Below, in pieces: positions 19,885 through 30,039 of a stretch of DNA of 64,000 nucleotides. Under the pieces are notes generated by a model. The model did no database searches and had not been told where the DNA came from. It was given only the letters and a program-made list of their open reading frames with translations. Positions within the stretch are counted from its first letter, which is position 1. Every line of letters begins with the position of its first letter. The position numbers were made by a program, and so were the translations under genes. The stretch is from Gp6-AA40 sp963818645 (GTDB lineage: Bacteria; Acidobacteriota; Vicinamibacteria; Vicinamibacterales; UBA2999), in NCBI GenBank assembly GCA_963818645.1, contig CAWFTF010000001.1:148591-212590 (forward strand), given 5' to 3'.

Positions 19885-20177
19885 AAGACGGCGGGTCTCG
19901 AGACCCGCCTGAGTTCGTACTCCGCGAACGCGTCGTCGGGATAGCAATACAACCATCGCTCGCCGACTTCCGCGGACGCGATCACCGGATGCGCCGTGGT
20001 GCGTGCGTGCTTCGAGGCGTGCTTGTTCGGGGACGAGTCGCAGCACAGCGTCACACCGCACGTCTGGCACGTACGGAGGTGCATCCATCTTGAGCCGCTC
20101 TTCACGCACTCCGAGCACTCTCGCTTCGCCGGTTGTTTCACTTCTTTAATTCGCGAAATGTCCTCACAGATCGCCAT
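19881..20177 (-). CDS. UBP-type zinc-finger protein
   Basis: This 98-residue protein is essentially one ZnF-UBP domain. Candidate ligands are Cys21, Cys24, Cys37, Cys40, Cys45/46, His53, His57 and His63 (CSEC, CQTC, then HASKHARTTAH). The aromatic residues of the peptide pocket appear in GERWLYCYPDD. In eukaryotes this domain binds the free C-terminal Gly-Gly of ubiquitin; bacterial members are common but uncharacterised to my knowledge. ATG 20177 is preferred to an in-frame start at 20195. The gene meets the Gly-Gly protein tail to tail, sharing bases at the stops. A perfect palindrome is embedded in its last codons. Confidence 0.8.
   Translation of the reverse strand: MAICEDISRIKEVKQPAKRECSECVKSGSRWMHLRTCQTCGVTLCCDSSPNKHASKHARTTAHPVIASAEVGERWLYCYPDDAFAEYELRRVSRPAVF
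19890..19909. repeat. Perfect 20-bp palindrome inside a coding 3' end
   Basis: GGCGGGTCTCGAGACCCGCC reads identically on both strands. It lies in the last nine codons of the UBP zinc-finger gene and 6 bases after the stop of the beta-grasp gene, so it may form the terminator hairpin of the + strand operon. It resembles the weaker element at 25817-25836 (GGCGGG...CCCGCC), also inside a coding region. Confidence 0.65.
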
Positions 20178-20258
20178 CGTGACCCCCGTCCCCAAAGATA
20201 GCAGGCTGCGAACCGCACAGGCTGAAGCGTATAAGGCTGAGGGATAATCAGACTTCGC

Positions 20259-21315
20259 ATGCTCGAACCTTCGATCGTTGGCAGCCTGCCGAAACCATCA
20301 TGGCTGGCGGCCCCCAATATGCTCAGGGCGCCCTGGCGCCTCAACGGATCCGACCTCATCGACGCGCAGGACGATGCCGTTCGGCTGGCCATACTCGACC
20401 AGGAGCAAGCCGGCCTCTCGATCGTGACCGACGGGGAAGTTCGCCGCCGGCATTACATCTGGGGATTTCTCGACGGACTCAGCGGCGTCGACACGGAAAA
20501 TCTCGCGCGAGCCCGATCGCGAGGTGGCCGCTACTCAGAGACCACAGAGGTCGCTCGCATCGTCGGACCGGTGGAGCGCCGGAAGCCGGTGCTGCTACAG
20601 GCCTGCCAGTTCGCGCGCGCGGCGACGACGCGCCGGTTGAAGGTCACGATGCCGGGTCCCATGACAATCGCTGACAGCGTCGCGGACGAACACTACCGGA
20701 CGGACAGAAAGACGCTGGCGATGAAGTTCGCCGCAATCCTGAATGCCGAGGCGCGGGAGCTCTCGGCCGCCGGCGCGGACGTCGTCCAGTTCGACGAGCC
20801 CTGCTTCAACATCTATCTCGACGAGGTCGAAGCCTGGGGCATCGAGGCGCTCGAGGCGTGCATGGATGGCGTCTCGGCTACTCGCGCCGTCCACATCTGT
20901 TACGGATACGGCACTCCGACCGTATTAGCGTGGAAGACGAAGAATACGGACTGGGGACACTACGGCGTGACGTTTCCGCTGCTCGCCAGGAGCAGCGTGA
21001 ACCAGGTGTCGATCGAGTGCGCGGCGTCTGGCGTCGATCTCGCCGTTTTGCGTGAGCTCGAGGGCAAGGACGTCATGTTCGGCGCCATCGATGTCGGGAC
21101 CGAAGAGGTGGAGACGGCCGATGTCGTTGCAGGCCGACTGCGACAGGGCGCTGGAGCATGTGCCCGCGGAGCGGTTGTTTCCATGTACGGATTGCGGGTT
21201 GGTTCCGCGCAGCAGGGAGGCCTCTCGGGGTAAAATGCGCGCGCTGGCGGAGGGAGCCGCAATCGTACGAACCGAGTTGACGTCGACGACGCGGCGAGAG
21301 CTCGCCGTTCCTTGA
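20259..21315 (+). CDS. Core-MetE-like methyltransferase (cobalamin-independent synthase family), one frameshift
   Basis: This stand-alone C-terminal MetE-type barrel of about 350 residues would transfer a methyl group to a thiol such as homocysteine. It lacks the N-terminal half of MetE. All four expected zinc ligands can be read: His and Cys in VHICYGYG, Glu in VSIECAA and Cys in PCTDCGL. The last is reached only after a frame change near 21150; removing one C gives RLRRALEHVPAERLFPCTDCG and a stop at 21315. DGEVRRRHYIWGFLDG and VQFDEPCFN are further family motifs. Short MetE-like proteins often use a methyl donor other than methyl-tetrahydrofolate, so the natural substrates are open. It starts at ATG 20259, divergent from the zinc-finger gene. 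Confidence 0.75.
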
Positions 21316-21435
21316 CAGAATATCTTTGACTCTGGTAAAGCTCCGTCACGAATAGACACAATTTCAGCATATATCTAGCGAATACCCGCGAGGACTGACC
21401 TTGATGTCGGCCCGTGAGGAGAGGAGACCTGGCAG

Positions 21436-22296
21436 ATGCGATACCGGTTCACAGGCGCAGTGGTGGCGATGACATTAGCGGCGGCAGTTTCGCTGACCGT
21501 GGCACCGACCGCACAACAGGGCCGCGGAAATCCGCCGCCGCCGGCGCCGGCTGGCGGTCAGGGCCGCGGTCCAGCCGCGCGTCTGGCACAGATCGCTGGT
21601 CATCCGAACTTCAACGGCGTGTGGCAGGCGATCGGCACTGCCCACTGGAATCTCGAGGATCATTCGGCGGCGGCAACGCCGTTCTGGCAGCTCGGCGCGA
21701 TGTTCGCGATTCCGGCGGGTCAGAGCGTGTCGTCGTTGGCGGCACGATCCCGTATCTGCCCGCGGGACTCAAGAAGCGTGAAGAGAACATGAAGGGCTGG
21801 CCGAAGTCCGATCCCGAGGCCAAGTGCTACATGGCCGGCATTCCGCGCTCGACCTACATGCCGTATCCCTTCCAGATCGTCCAGGGCCAGAAGGACATCC
21901 TCTTCGTCTACGAGTACGCCAGCTCGAACCGTATCGTCCACATGGACAAGCCGTCCGAGCCGCCCGTCGACAGCTGGATGGGATGGTCCAATGGCAAGTG
22001 GGACGGCAACACGCTCGTGATCGAAGTGACGGGCAACAACGATCAGACGTGGTTCGATCGCGCCGGCAACCACCACTCCGATGCGTTGAAGGTGACCGAG
22101 CGCTACACGTTGGCGGGTGAGAATCACATCAACTACGAAGCGACGATCGAGGATGCCGAAGACGTTCTCGAAGCCGTGGCAGATTCGCATGCCGCTGTAT
22201 CGCCGCATGGAGCAGAACGCGCAGTTGCTCGAATACAAGTGCGTGGAGTTCTCAGAGGAGCTGCTCTACGGCGATCTGAAGAAGAAGACTGAGTAG
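21436..22296 (+). CDS. Secreted protein related to the PWGDPD family, two frameshifts
   Basis: This exported protein of about 285 residues starts at ATG 21436 (GAGGAG 9 bases upstream) with a signal peptide and a Gly/Pro/Arg-rich linker, then LAQIAGHPNFNGVWQAIGTAHWNL. The frame changes near 21728 (one base lost or two gained) to VVGGTIPYLPAGLKKREENMKGW, and again near 22152, where deleting one G gives EDPKTFSKPWQIRMPLYRR and an end at 22296. The GKWDGNTLVIEVTG segment, the IEDPKTFSKPW motif and YKCVEFSEE match the other two secreted paralogues in layout. It is followed by a DUF6152 gene, a pairing also common in other genomes by my recollection. Function is unknown. Confidence 0.7.
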
Positions 22297-22401
22297 TTCT
22301 GAGTAATTCTGCGGCTGAGTGATACACTGTAGGACGGACTTTCTAATTCCCGGGTCGGGTAGTTCCGAGTTGACGTCCCGAATAGGTAGGAGATGAATTC
22401 G

Positions 22402-22827
22402 ATGCGAACGAAACTCTTCAGCATTGCGGCCGCTGCCGCTCTTCTGGTGGCGGTGTTTGCTGTCCAGGTCTCAGCGCACCACTCCTTTGCGGCTGAATTC
22501 GACGCGAAGCGTCCGGTCAAGCTGCGGGGCACGGTCGTGAAGATGGAATGGATCAATCCCCATTCCTGGATTCACATCGACGTGAAGGATCCGGCCACTG
22601 GCAAGGTGGAGCGATGGATGGTTGAAGGCGGCGCGCCGAACGCGTTGCTGCGCCGCGGCTGGAACAAGAATTCGCTGACAGAGGGCACCGAGATCCTGGT
22701 CGAGGGTTTCCAGGCCAAGGACGGCGCCAATCGAGCGAACGGTCGCGACATCACGTTCCCGGACGGCAAGAAGCTCTTCGTCGGTTCGTCCGGCACGGGC
22801 GCGCCTGACGAAAGACCCGACAAGTAA
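22402..22827 (+). CDS. DUF6152-family exported protein
   Basis: This 141-residue protein has a signal peptide (MRTKLFSIAAAAALLVAVFA) followed by the family signature SAHHSFAAEFDAKRPVKLRG, then VVKMEWINPHSWIHIDV. It is predicted to be periplasmic with a small OB-like beta-barrel fold. ATG 22402 is chosen because AGGAG at 22388-22392 lies 9 bases before it; the in-frame ATG 22393 would leave no spacing. It sits 105 bases after the PWGDPD-type gene and just before a strong hairpin terminator, so the two probably form one operon. No activity is established. Confidence 0.75.
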   Translation: MRTKLFSIAAAAALLVAVFAVQVSAHHSFAAEFDAKRPVKLRGTVVKMEWINPHSWIHIDVKDPATGKVERWMVEGGAPNALLRRGWNKNSLTEGTEILVEGFQAKDGANRANGRDITFPDGKKLFVGSSGTGAPDERPDK

Positions 22828-22850
22828 GAGCCGTCGTTTTCGGTTTCCTA

Positions 22851-22893
22851 CAAAGCAACGCCCTGACCGGTACACGGTCTCGGCGTTGCTTTG
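22851..22893 (+). terminator. Rho-independent-type terminator
   Basis: Arms CAAAGCAACGCC (22851-22862) and GGCGTTGCTTTG (22882-22893) are perfect 12-base complements. A second nested stem (GACCG/CGGTC) closes the loop. A short T-run follows at 22896-22900. It comes 24 bases after the DUF6152 stop and ends that operon. Confidence 0.75.
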
Positions 22894-22944
22894 CTGTTTT
22901 CAGGCGTGGGAATCGGCGGGTCTTCAGGTATCCTCGCACCTCTG

Positions 22945-23239
22945 ATGCCGACAACATCCACGCTCGAAGCTGTGTCTGCCGCGCGATGGCGCGTCGCCAT
23001 CTCGCTCACCATCGCGATGATGGTGGTCTACTTCGGTTTCATCCTCCTCGTCGCTTTCAACAAACCACTGCTTGGAACATTGGTCACCGAAGGTCTGAGC
23101 CTGGGCATGCTGCTCGGTGTGCGTCGTGATCCTCGTCGCGTGGCTGCTGACGTGGTTCTACATCCGCTGGGCGAACACGCACTACGACGCGTCGCTCGCG
23201 CAGCTGCGGGCGCCTGAGGCTCGAGAGAACTCCCGATGA
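22945..23239 (+). CDS. DUF485 small membrane protein, one frameshift
   Basis: This is a small inner-membrane protein of about 97 residues with two helices: VAISLTIAMMVVYFGFILLVAF, and a second that is reached after a frame change near 23117 (CVVILVAWLLTWFYIRWANT). Removing one G joins them; the C-terminus then reads ASLAQLRAPEARENSR and stops at 23239. DUF485 (YjcH-like) proteins are encoded next to acetate-type sodium symporters, exactly as here: the next gene starts at 23236, overlapping by ATGA. ATG 22945 was chosen over an earlier TTG. It is probably an accessory subunit of the symporter. Confidence 0.75.
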
Positions 23240-24770
23240 CGTCGTCGCTCGGTGAGCCGAACGCCATCGCGATCACGTTCTTCCTGCTCTTCATCGGACT
23301 GTCGCTTGGAATCACGGCGTGGGCGGCTCGTCGCACGAAGACGGCTGAGCACTTCTACACGGCCGGCCGCAGCGTGACGGCGTTCCAGAACGGCCTCGCG
23401 CTCGCCGGAGATTTCATGAGCGCCGCGAGCTTCCTGGGCATCGCTGGCCTGGTAGCGCTCTCGGGATTCGACGGCCTGATCTATTCGATCGGCTGGCTGG
23501 TGGGATGGCCGATCGTGATGTTCCTGATCGCCGAGCCGCTCAGGAACCTTGGCCGCTACACATTTGCCGACGTGCTCGCCGCACGCCTGCGACAGACGCC
23601 GATTCGCATCGCCGCGTCGATTGGTTCGCTGGCGGTGATCGCGTTCTACCTGATCGCTCAGATGGTCGGCGCCGGCAATTTGATCCGGCTGTTGTTCGGG
23701 CTGCCGTACGAAGCGGCGGTGGCGATCGTCGGCGTCGTCATGCTCGCCTACGTGCTCTTCGGCGGCATGATCGCGACGACCTGGGTGCAGATCGTGAAGG
23801 CGGTGCTCCTGCTCGGCTGGCGCCACGCTGCTCGCGGGACTCGTCCTTGCGCGGTTCGATTTCAGTCTCTTCGCGCTCTTCTCGAAGGCCGCCGAACAGT
23901 ACGGCTCTGGTGTCCTCAGCCCCGGCAGGCAGGTCAGCGATCCGATCGACGCGGTGTCGCTCGGCCTCGCGTTGATGCTGGGCACGGCGGGGCTCCCGCA
24001 CATCCTCATGCGGTTCTACACCGTGCCCGACGCGCGGACGGCGAGATCGTCGGTCGGCTACGCGACGGCGTTCATCGGGTTCTTCTACCTGCTGACGTTT
24101 ATCCTGGGCTTCGGCGCGATGGTCCTCATCGGCCGCGATGCCATCACCGCGATCGACGCGGGTGGCAACATGGCCGCACCGCTGCTCGCCGAGGGTGTCG
24201 GTGGGACGCCGTTTCTCGGGTTCATTTCGGCGGTCGCGTTTGCGACGATTCTCGCCGTCGTGGCGGGCCTGACGCTGTCCGGCGCGGCGACGCTGTCGCA
24301 CGATCTGTGGGTGAGCGTCGTGCGCGGAGACAAGGCCGATCAGCGTGAGCAGCTCCTCGTTGCGCGAGGCGCCACCGTGCTGCTGGCGATCGTCTCCATC
24401 GTCCTTGGGATCGCGTTCAAGGGGCAGAACGTCGCTTACATGGTTGGCCTCGCGTTCGCCATCGCAGCGAGCGCGAACTTCCCGGCGCTGGTGCTGTCGA
24501 TCTTCTGGAGTCGGCTGACGACGGCTGGTGCGCAGAGCAGCATGATCGTCGGCACCGCCGCTGCGCTGCTCTTGATCTATTCCTCGCCGACGATCCAGAT
24601 CGACATCCTGCACAATACGCGAGGCGTGGTTCCCACTGCGGAATCCGGGCATCGTCTCGATTCCGTTGTCATTCGCCGTCGCAATCGGTGTATCGCTGGT
24701 GTGGCCGGTTTCGTCTGAGGCGCGTCGATTTACCGAGCTCGAGAGACAGCTTCATCTGGGACTAGAGTAG
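23236..24770 (+). CDS. actP: Sodium:solute symporter, ActP/acetate permease type, two frameshifts
   Basis: This SSS-family transporter of about 510 residues imports a monocarboxylate with Na+ or H+. The opening TAEHFYTAGRSVTAFQNGLALAGDFMSAAS is diagnostic of the ActP branch, as are GLPHILMRFYTVPDARTAR and the long AGLTLSGAATLSHDLWV helix. The frame changes near 23820 (removing one T gives LLLGGATLLAGLVL) and near 24627 (removing one C gives EAWFPLRNPGIVSIPLSF). The protein then ends at 24770. It is translationally coupled to the DUF485 gene. An acetate-type permease fits the CoA ligase gene at 12.9 kb, but they are not in one operon. Confidence 0.8.
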
Positions 24771-24783
24771 GACCCTCCGCATC

Positions 24784-27700
24784 GTGACCAGGATCCGTCT
24801 CGCGATTGTCGTCCTCGTTGCGTGCTGCTCGCGGAGCAGCTCGGATTCTTCGTGCTCAGAAGCCGAGGGCCGTCACTGCCGCGCCGGGATCGGACAGCTA
24901 CGAGCAGATGACACGCGCGTTCTACTGGGGGTTGTCCGCACTCGAAGTCGGTCTGCTGGACGATGCCCGGCAGCAGTTCACGAAGGCGACCACGATCGTG
25001 CCGGAGGAGCCGGCGTCCTGGGCCAATCTCGGGCTCACGCAATTGCGACTCGGTGAGCTGGAGGCCGCGGCTGCCCCGATCGAACGCGCCCTCGCCCTGG
25101 CGCCAAACAATGGCGACATCGTGTTGCTCGCGGCCCGAATGGACGCCGCGCGTGGTCAGCTCGATGCAGCGGCCGCGCGATTGCGCCGAGCCGTCGAACT
25201 CGATCCCGGCAGCCTGCGCGCGAGGTTCGCGCTCGCAGACGAACTGCAACGTCTCAACACGCCGGAAGCGGACAGCGAGGCGCTCGCACTCCTGGACGAG
25301 ATCATTCGTCGCGCACCCGACAACCTTGCTGCGCTGATCGAACGCGCGCGGATTGCTGCGCGGCGGCGTGACGAGGCGCGGGTTCGCAACTCTCGTGATG
25401 CGTTGGCACCGCTTTCCGGATCGTGGCCCGAGCAGGCGATGGAGCAGTTCAAGTCGTTTCAGAGCGCCGTCGATGAGGCGCGAATGGACGACGCCGTTCG
25501 GGCGACGACGTTTCTGAGAAACGTACTCGCCCCGGTTCCGGCGTTTCGCGAAAGCCTGGGTGCCCTGCGCACGCCGACCGAGCTCATCGCCGAGCCCTTC
25601 GATCGTTTCCTTGCGATGATGCCGCCGCCCGCTCAGCCTTCGCCCGCGGATCCGTCGATCTCGTTCACGGCGGAGGCCGCCGGAACCGACGCGGCAGCCG
25701 CGGTGGTCGCGCTGTTTCCAACAATTGAAGCGCCTCCCGTGCTGGTTGCCGCCGACGCGACAAGTCTGAGGCGCCTTGATGTTTCGGGATCGTCCTGGCC
25801 GTTTCCGTCTGGTCGCGGCGGGACTTCAGGCCCGCCCTCTTCGAGCGCCGTCGCCACGCTCGACTGGAATCACGACTTTCGTACTGATGTGGTGATGGCC
25901 GGGCCCGGTGGCGTTCGGCTTCTGCTGCAGGACGAGAAGGGATCTTTCGTCGATGCGACGGCCAAAGCCTCCGGCGGCGCGCCAGTCACAGACGATACGT
26001 TCGGTGTGTGGGCGGCTGACATCGAGATGGACGGCGATATCGATCTCGTTGTGGGCCCAACGGTGGGGGCGCCGTTTGTGTTGAGGAACAACGGCGACGG
26101 CACGTGGCGACGCATCGAGCCGTTCACGGGTCTGACCGCGGTTCGCGGGTTCGCATGGGCAGACCTCGATCAGGACGCCGATCCGGATGCGATGTTTGTC
26201 GACGCCGCAGGATCGGTGCAGGTCTCCACGAATCGACAGGCTGGCCAGTTCGCCGTCGCCACCGCGATCCCGGGAACCGCAGCCGTCGTTGCCGCGACGG
26301 TTGGAGACATTGACGCTGACGGAGCGATCGACGTCGTCGCTCTCGAGTCGAAAGGGATCGTTCGCAAGGCGTCGTGGGGGAACACGACGTGGACCGTCGG
26401 AGAGGTTGCAGCGTGGCCTGGGTTCGCAGGTGGTCAGGCTGGAGCCGGCCAACTGCTCGTGGCCGACCTCGACAACAACGGCGCGCTCGATCTGATTGCG
26501 TCGTCGCAGTCCGGGTCGCACGTCTGGCTTGCGAGTCAGAGCCAGCAGCTCGAAGCGCTGCCGACGTTGCCTGATGCGCAGGTATTCGCCGCGGTCGATC
26601 GAAATGGCGACGGCCGCCTCGATCTCGCTGCTATCGCGATGGGCCGTCCCGCGTGGTTGATGGGCGGTGGTGGAACGGCCGACCTATCACTGGAAGACGA
26701 TTCGGCCACGAGGGCAGGCAAGCGCCGGCGATCAGCGGATCAACTCATTTGGCGTCGGCGGCGAGATCAGCGTGCGGGCCGGGCTGACGGTGCAGACGCA
26801 GGTCATGACCGGGACGCCGGTGCACTTCGGTCTCGGCACACGAACCGGCATCGACGTCGCTCGCATCGTGTGGCCGAACGGCATCGCACAGGCCGAGTTT
26901 GGCACTGGTGTCGACGATGTGATCGTCGCCGAGCAGCGGCTCAAAGGATCGTGCCCGTGGGTGTTCGCGTGGAACGGCACGCACATGAACTTCGTGACCG
27001 ACTTCCTCTGGCGGTCGCCACTCGGCTCTGCGCATCAACGCGCAGGACACGGCGGGTGTGACCCAGACGGAGGACTGGGTCAGGGTTGCCGGCGATCAAC
27101 TGCGGCCCCGTGACGGTGTGTACGACGTCCGCATCACAGCCGAACTGTGGGAGACCCATTTCTTCGACCACGTCTCTCTTCTCGTCGTCGACCATCCCGC
27201 TGATACGGAAATGTTCGTCGATGAGCGATTCCTGCCGTCGAGGCCCCCGGCGCTCGAACCGCGGGCGCTGAAGATGCTGAGTGCGGTGATGGATGCGCGA
27301 GACGAGCAGGGTCACGATGTCACCGAGTCGATTGCGGTTCGTGACGGACAGGTACCTGGCGACATTCGCGCGCGGGCAGTATCAGGGGATCGCGCAAGAG
27401 CACTTTGTCGAGTTCACACTCGGTCCGCACGCAAATGCCGATCGGTTGACGCTGGTGGCGAGCGGGTGGATCTATCCGACCGATAGCAGCATCAACGTCG
27501 CGATCGGTCAGGGCGGTGTGGTGAAGCCAAGCGGCGTGGCGCTGGATGCGCGGGATCGCCAGGGCAACTGGAAGGTCGTGAATGCGGACCTTGGTTTCCC
27601 TGCCGGCAAGAACAAGACGATGTTGATCGACCTGGGCGAGGTCAAAGACGCAACGCGCCTCCGGCTGCGGACGAATCTCGAAATCTACTGGGACGCACTG

Positions 27701-28237
27701 ATCGTGGCCAGTGAGGTGACGGTGCCACTCCGAACGAAGAGGCTCGACGTGCGCGATGCGGAGTTGCGCTACCGAGGCTACTCGGAGACGACGTCGCTCA
27801 GGGGCGAGGCACCGGAGACGCCGAATTACGAGCGCAAGTCAGGTGTCACGCAGCGATGGCGCGACCTCACCGGGTATCACACCAGGTTCGGTAGTGTGAA
27901 CGCACTATTGTCGGGGGTGGACGACCGGTATGTGATCATGAACGCCGGCGACGAGATGCGGCTGCAATTTCCTGAGCAGCCGGCTCCCGAGACTGGTTGG
28001 CGCCGTGATTTCGTGCTCGTTGGCGACGGGTGGGAGAAGGACGGAGACTACAACACCGGTTTCTCTCAGACCGTGCTTCCGTTGCCATCGCACGACCATC
28101 CCGCCTATGGACAGGCACGCACCTCCATCAATCTCGAAGATGATCCCGTGTATCAACGGCATCGATCGGATTGGGAGGAGTTTCACACCCGCTGGGTGTC
28201 GCCGAGCGCGTTCATGAAGGGCTTGCGACGCAAGTAG
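24784..28237 (+). CDS. TPR / FG-GAP / ASPIC-UnbV (CRTAC1-like) protein, four frameshifts
   Basis: This large exported or cell-surface protein has about 1,145 residues. The N-terminus looks like a lipoprotein or signal segment, but its exact frame is uncertain because of a shift between 24850 and 24890. TPR repeats follow (EEPASWANLGLTQLRLGELE, then further copies), then FG-GAP beta-propeller repeats (DIEMDGDIDLV, DLDQDADPDAMF, DLDNNGALDLI). After a frame change near 26686 comes an ASPIC/UnbV segment (DQRINSFGVGGEISVRAG), and after changes near 27030 and 27351 a C-terminal sandwich-like region ending LRRK. Each change is repaired by deleting one base. It lies 2 bases before a second CRTAC1 gene, so they are one operon. 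Confidence 0.7.
25817..25836. repeat. Imperfect GGCGGG...CCCGCC palindrome in coding sequence
   Basis: GGCGGG at 25817-25822 and CCCGCC at 25831-25836 flank ACTTCAGG. It sits inside the TPR/FG-GAP gene, encoding a Gly/Ser/Pro linker (RGGTSGPPSSS). It resembles the perfect palindrome at 19890-19909, and it may be a small hairpin element that inserted in frame. Confidence 0.35.
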
Positions 28238-28239
28238 CC

Positions 28240-30039
28240 GTGACAGCAGTCAGTCAGACTCGACAACGAATCGCCTGGATCGCCTGGACGTTCCTCCTGG
28301 TCGCGTCGCTCGCCGCCGTGCGAGCGCTCAATCAGAGTGCGCTCGCGTCGCCGCCCGCTGACGAGGGCGTATCCGATCTGCGATTCGGGTTTCAGCTCGC
28401 GGAGTCGGCGAAGAGGCGAGGTGTTGACTTCGTTCACGAAGCGCCGACATTCGATTCCAGACTCGATCACATCATGCCGCAGGTCGCGTCCACGGGTGCG
28501 GCGGTGGCTGTCGCCGACTTCGATAAGGACGGGTGGCAGGACTTCTACGTCACCAACAGTCGAGAGGGAAGTCTCAATCGTCTTTATCGCAACAAGGGCG
28601 ACGGTACGTTCGAGGACGTCGCGCAATCAGTCGGTCTTGCGGACGTCAACCGTCGCGAGACCGGCGTCTCGATGGGTGCCGTCTGGGGCGACTACGACAA
28701 CGACGGTTATGAAGATCTCTTTCTCTATCGCTACGGCCAGCCTCAGCTCTTTCACAACGAGAGTGGACAGCGATTCGTCGTGGCAGGAACGGGATTCCCG
28801 CGCTGGGTGAACGCGAACGCCGCGACATGGCTGGACTACGACAGGGACGGCCTGCTCGATCTGTTCCTCGCAGGGTACTGGCCCGATGACGTCGATCTCT
28901 GGAAGCTGATGACGACTCGCATCATGCCGGACAGCTTCGAGTACGCCAACAACGGTGGACGCAAATACCTGTTGCGCAACCGCGGTGACGGCGCATTCGA
29001 GGACATGACGGCTGCAGTTGGAATCACGAGCCGGCGATGGACGCTGGCGGTAACCGCAGTCGATGTGCAGGGCTCGGGCTATCCTGGCGTGTTCCTCGCC
29101 AACGACTACGGTGTGTCCGAGATGTTCGTGAATCGCGGGGGCAAACGTTTCGAAGACGTCGCCGCGGAGACCGGCGTGGGACGTGCGCCGAAAAGCGGGA
29201 TGAACGCGGCGCTCGGCGATGTCTTCAACGACGGGCGCCTGTCGATCTACAAGACGAACATCTCAGAGCCTGGGCAGCTCGTGCAGGGCAACGATCTGTG
29301 GGTGCCGAAGACGGCCGGATCGGGTCTTCCGGCGTTCGAGAACCTGGCGACGACGCTCGGTGTCGACCTCGGGGGATGGAGCTGGGGCGCACAGTTCGGC
29401 GATCTGAACAACGACGGCGCGCAGGATATCTACCTGGTAAACGGGTACATCTCTGCGGGCGAGCGCAGCAGCTATTGGTATGACTTCTCGGTGATTGCCG
29501 TCGGACACAGCTCCATCATCGGTGATGCGGCGAACTGGCCGGCGATGAAGGGGCGGAGCCTGTCGGGGTATCAGCGCAAGCGCGTCTGGATCAATGACGG
29601 GTTCGGCAATTTCACTGATGTCGCGCAGGCTGTTGGCGCCACGGACACGAATGACGGACGCGCGGTTGCCCTGGCCGATTTCCGGAACACGGGTGTGCTC
29701 GACGTCGTCGTGGCCAACCAGCGTGGCCCGCTGCTGATCTACGAGAACCGTGTCGCTCCCGGACGTCACTGGATCCAGTTCGAGCTCGAGGGAACGAAGA
29801 GCAATCGCAGCGCGATCGGCGCGCGCGTGGAACTGCACTGGAACGGGCACGTGCAGGCGCAGCAGGTGACGGCGGCGACCGGATTCAGCGCACAAAACCA
29901 ACGCTGGTTGCACTACGGCCTCGGTCAAGCGCGCACGGTCGATCGAGCCGTGATTCGCTGGCCTTCAGGACTGGAGCAGACGATTGCGAATCCGTCCGTG
30001 GACATCAGGCATCACGTGAAAGAACCCGATGGCCGGTGA
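28240..30039 (+). CDS. CRTAC1-family FG-GAP / ASPIC-UnbV protein
   Basis: This 599-residue protein has an N-terminal signal anchor (IAWIAWTFLLVASLAAVRAL) and then FG-GAP/VCBS calcium-binding blades (DFDKDGWQDFY, DYDNDGYEDLF, DYDRDGLLDLF, DLNNDGAQDIY). The C-terminal ASPIC/UnbV domain has NRSAIGARVEL, GFSAQNQRWLHYGLG and IRWPSGLEQT. Such proteins are extracytoplasmic, and their role is unknown. The GTG at 28240 follows the stop of the TPR gene by two bases; an upstream in-frame start would overlap that gene deeply. Its end overlaps the next gene by 11 bases, so all three genes are co-translated. Confidence 0.85.
   Translation: MTAVSQTRQRIAWIAWTFLLVASLAAVRALNQSALASPPADEGVSDLRFGFQLAESAKRRGVDFVHEAPTFDSRLDHIMPQVASTGAAVAVADFDKDGWQDFYVTNSREGSLNRLYRNKGDGTFEDVAQSVGLADVNRRETGVSMGAVWGDYDNDGYEDLFLYRYGQPQLFHNESGQRFVVAGTGFPRWVNANAATWLDYDRDGLLDLFLAGYWPDDVDLWKLMTTRIMPDSFEYANNGGRKYLLRNRGDGAFEDMTAAVGITSRRWTLAVTAVDVQGSGYPGVFLANDYGVSEMFVNRGGKRFEDVAAETGVGRAPKSGMNAALGDVFNDGRLSIYKTNISEPGQLVQGNDLWVPKTAGSGLPAFENLATTLGVDLGGWSWGAQFGDLNNDGAQDIYLVNGYISAGERSSYWYDFSVIAVGHSSIIGDAANWPAMKGRSLSGYQRKRVWINDGFGNFTDVAQAVGATDTNDGRAVALADFRNTGVLDVVVANQRGPLLIYENRVAPGRHWIQFELEGTKSNRSAIGARVELHWNGHVQAQQVTAATGFSAQNQRWLHYGLGQARTVDRAVIRWPSGLEQTIANPSVDIRHHVKEPDGR

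Noticed and set aside
21312..21341. TTGACA followed 17 bases later by GTAAAG as a promoter for the gene at 21436
   Set aside because: The -10 hexamer matches poorly, and the -35 overlaps the stop of the upstream gene. In this lineage sigma-70 boxes cannot be assigned by eye with confidence.
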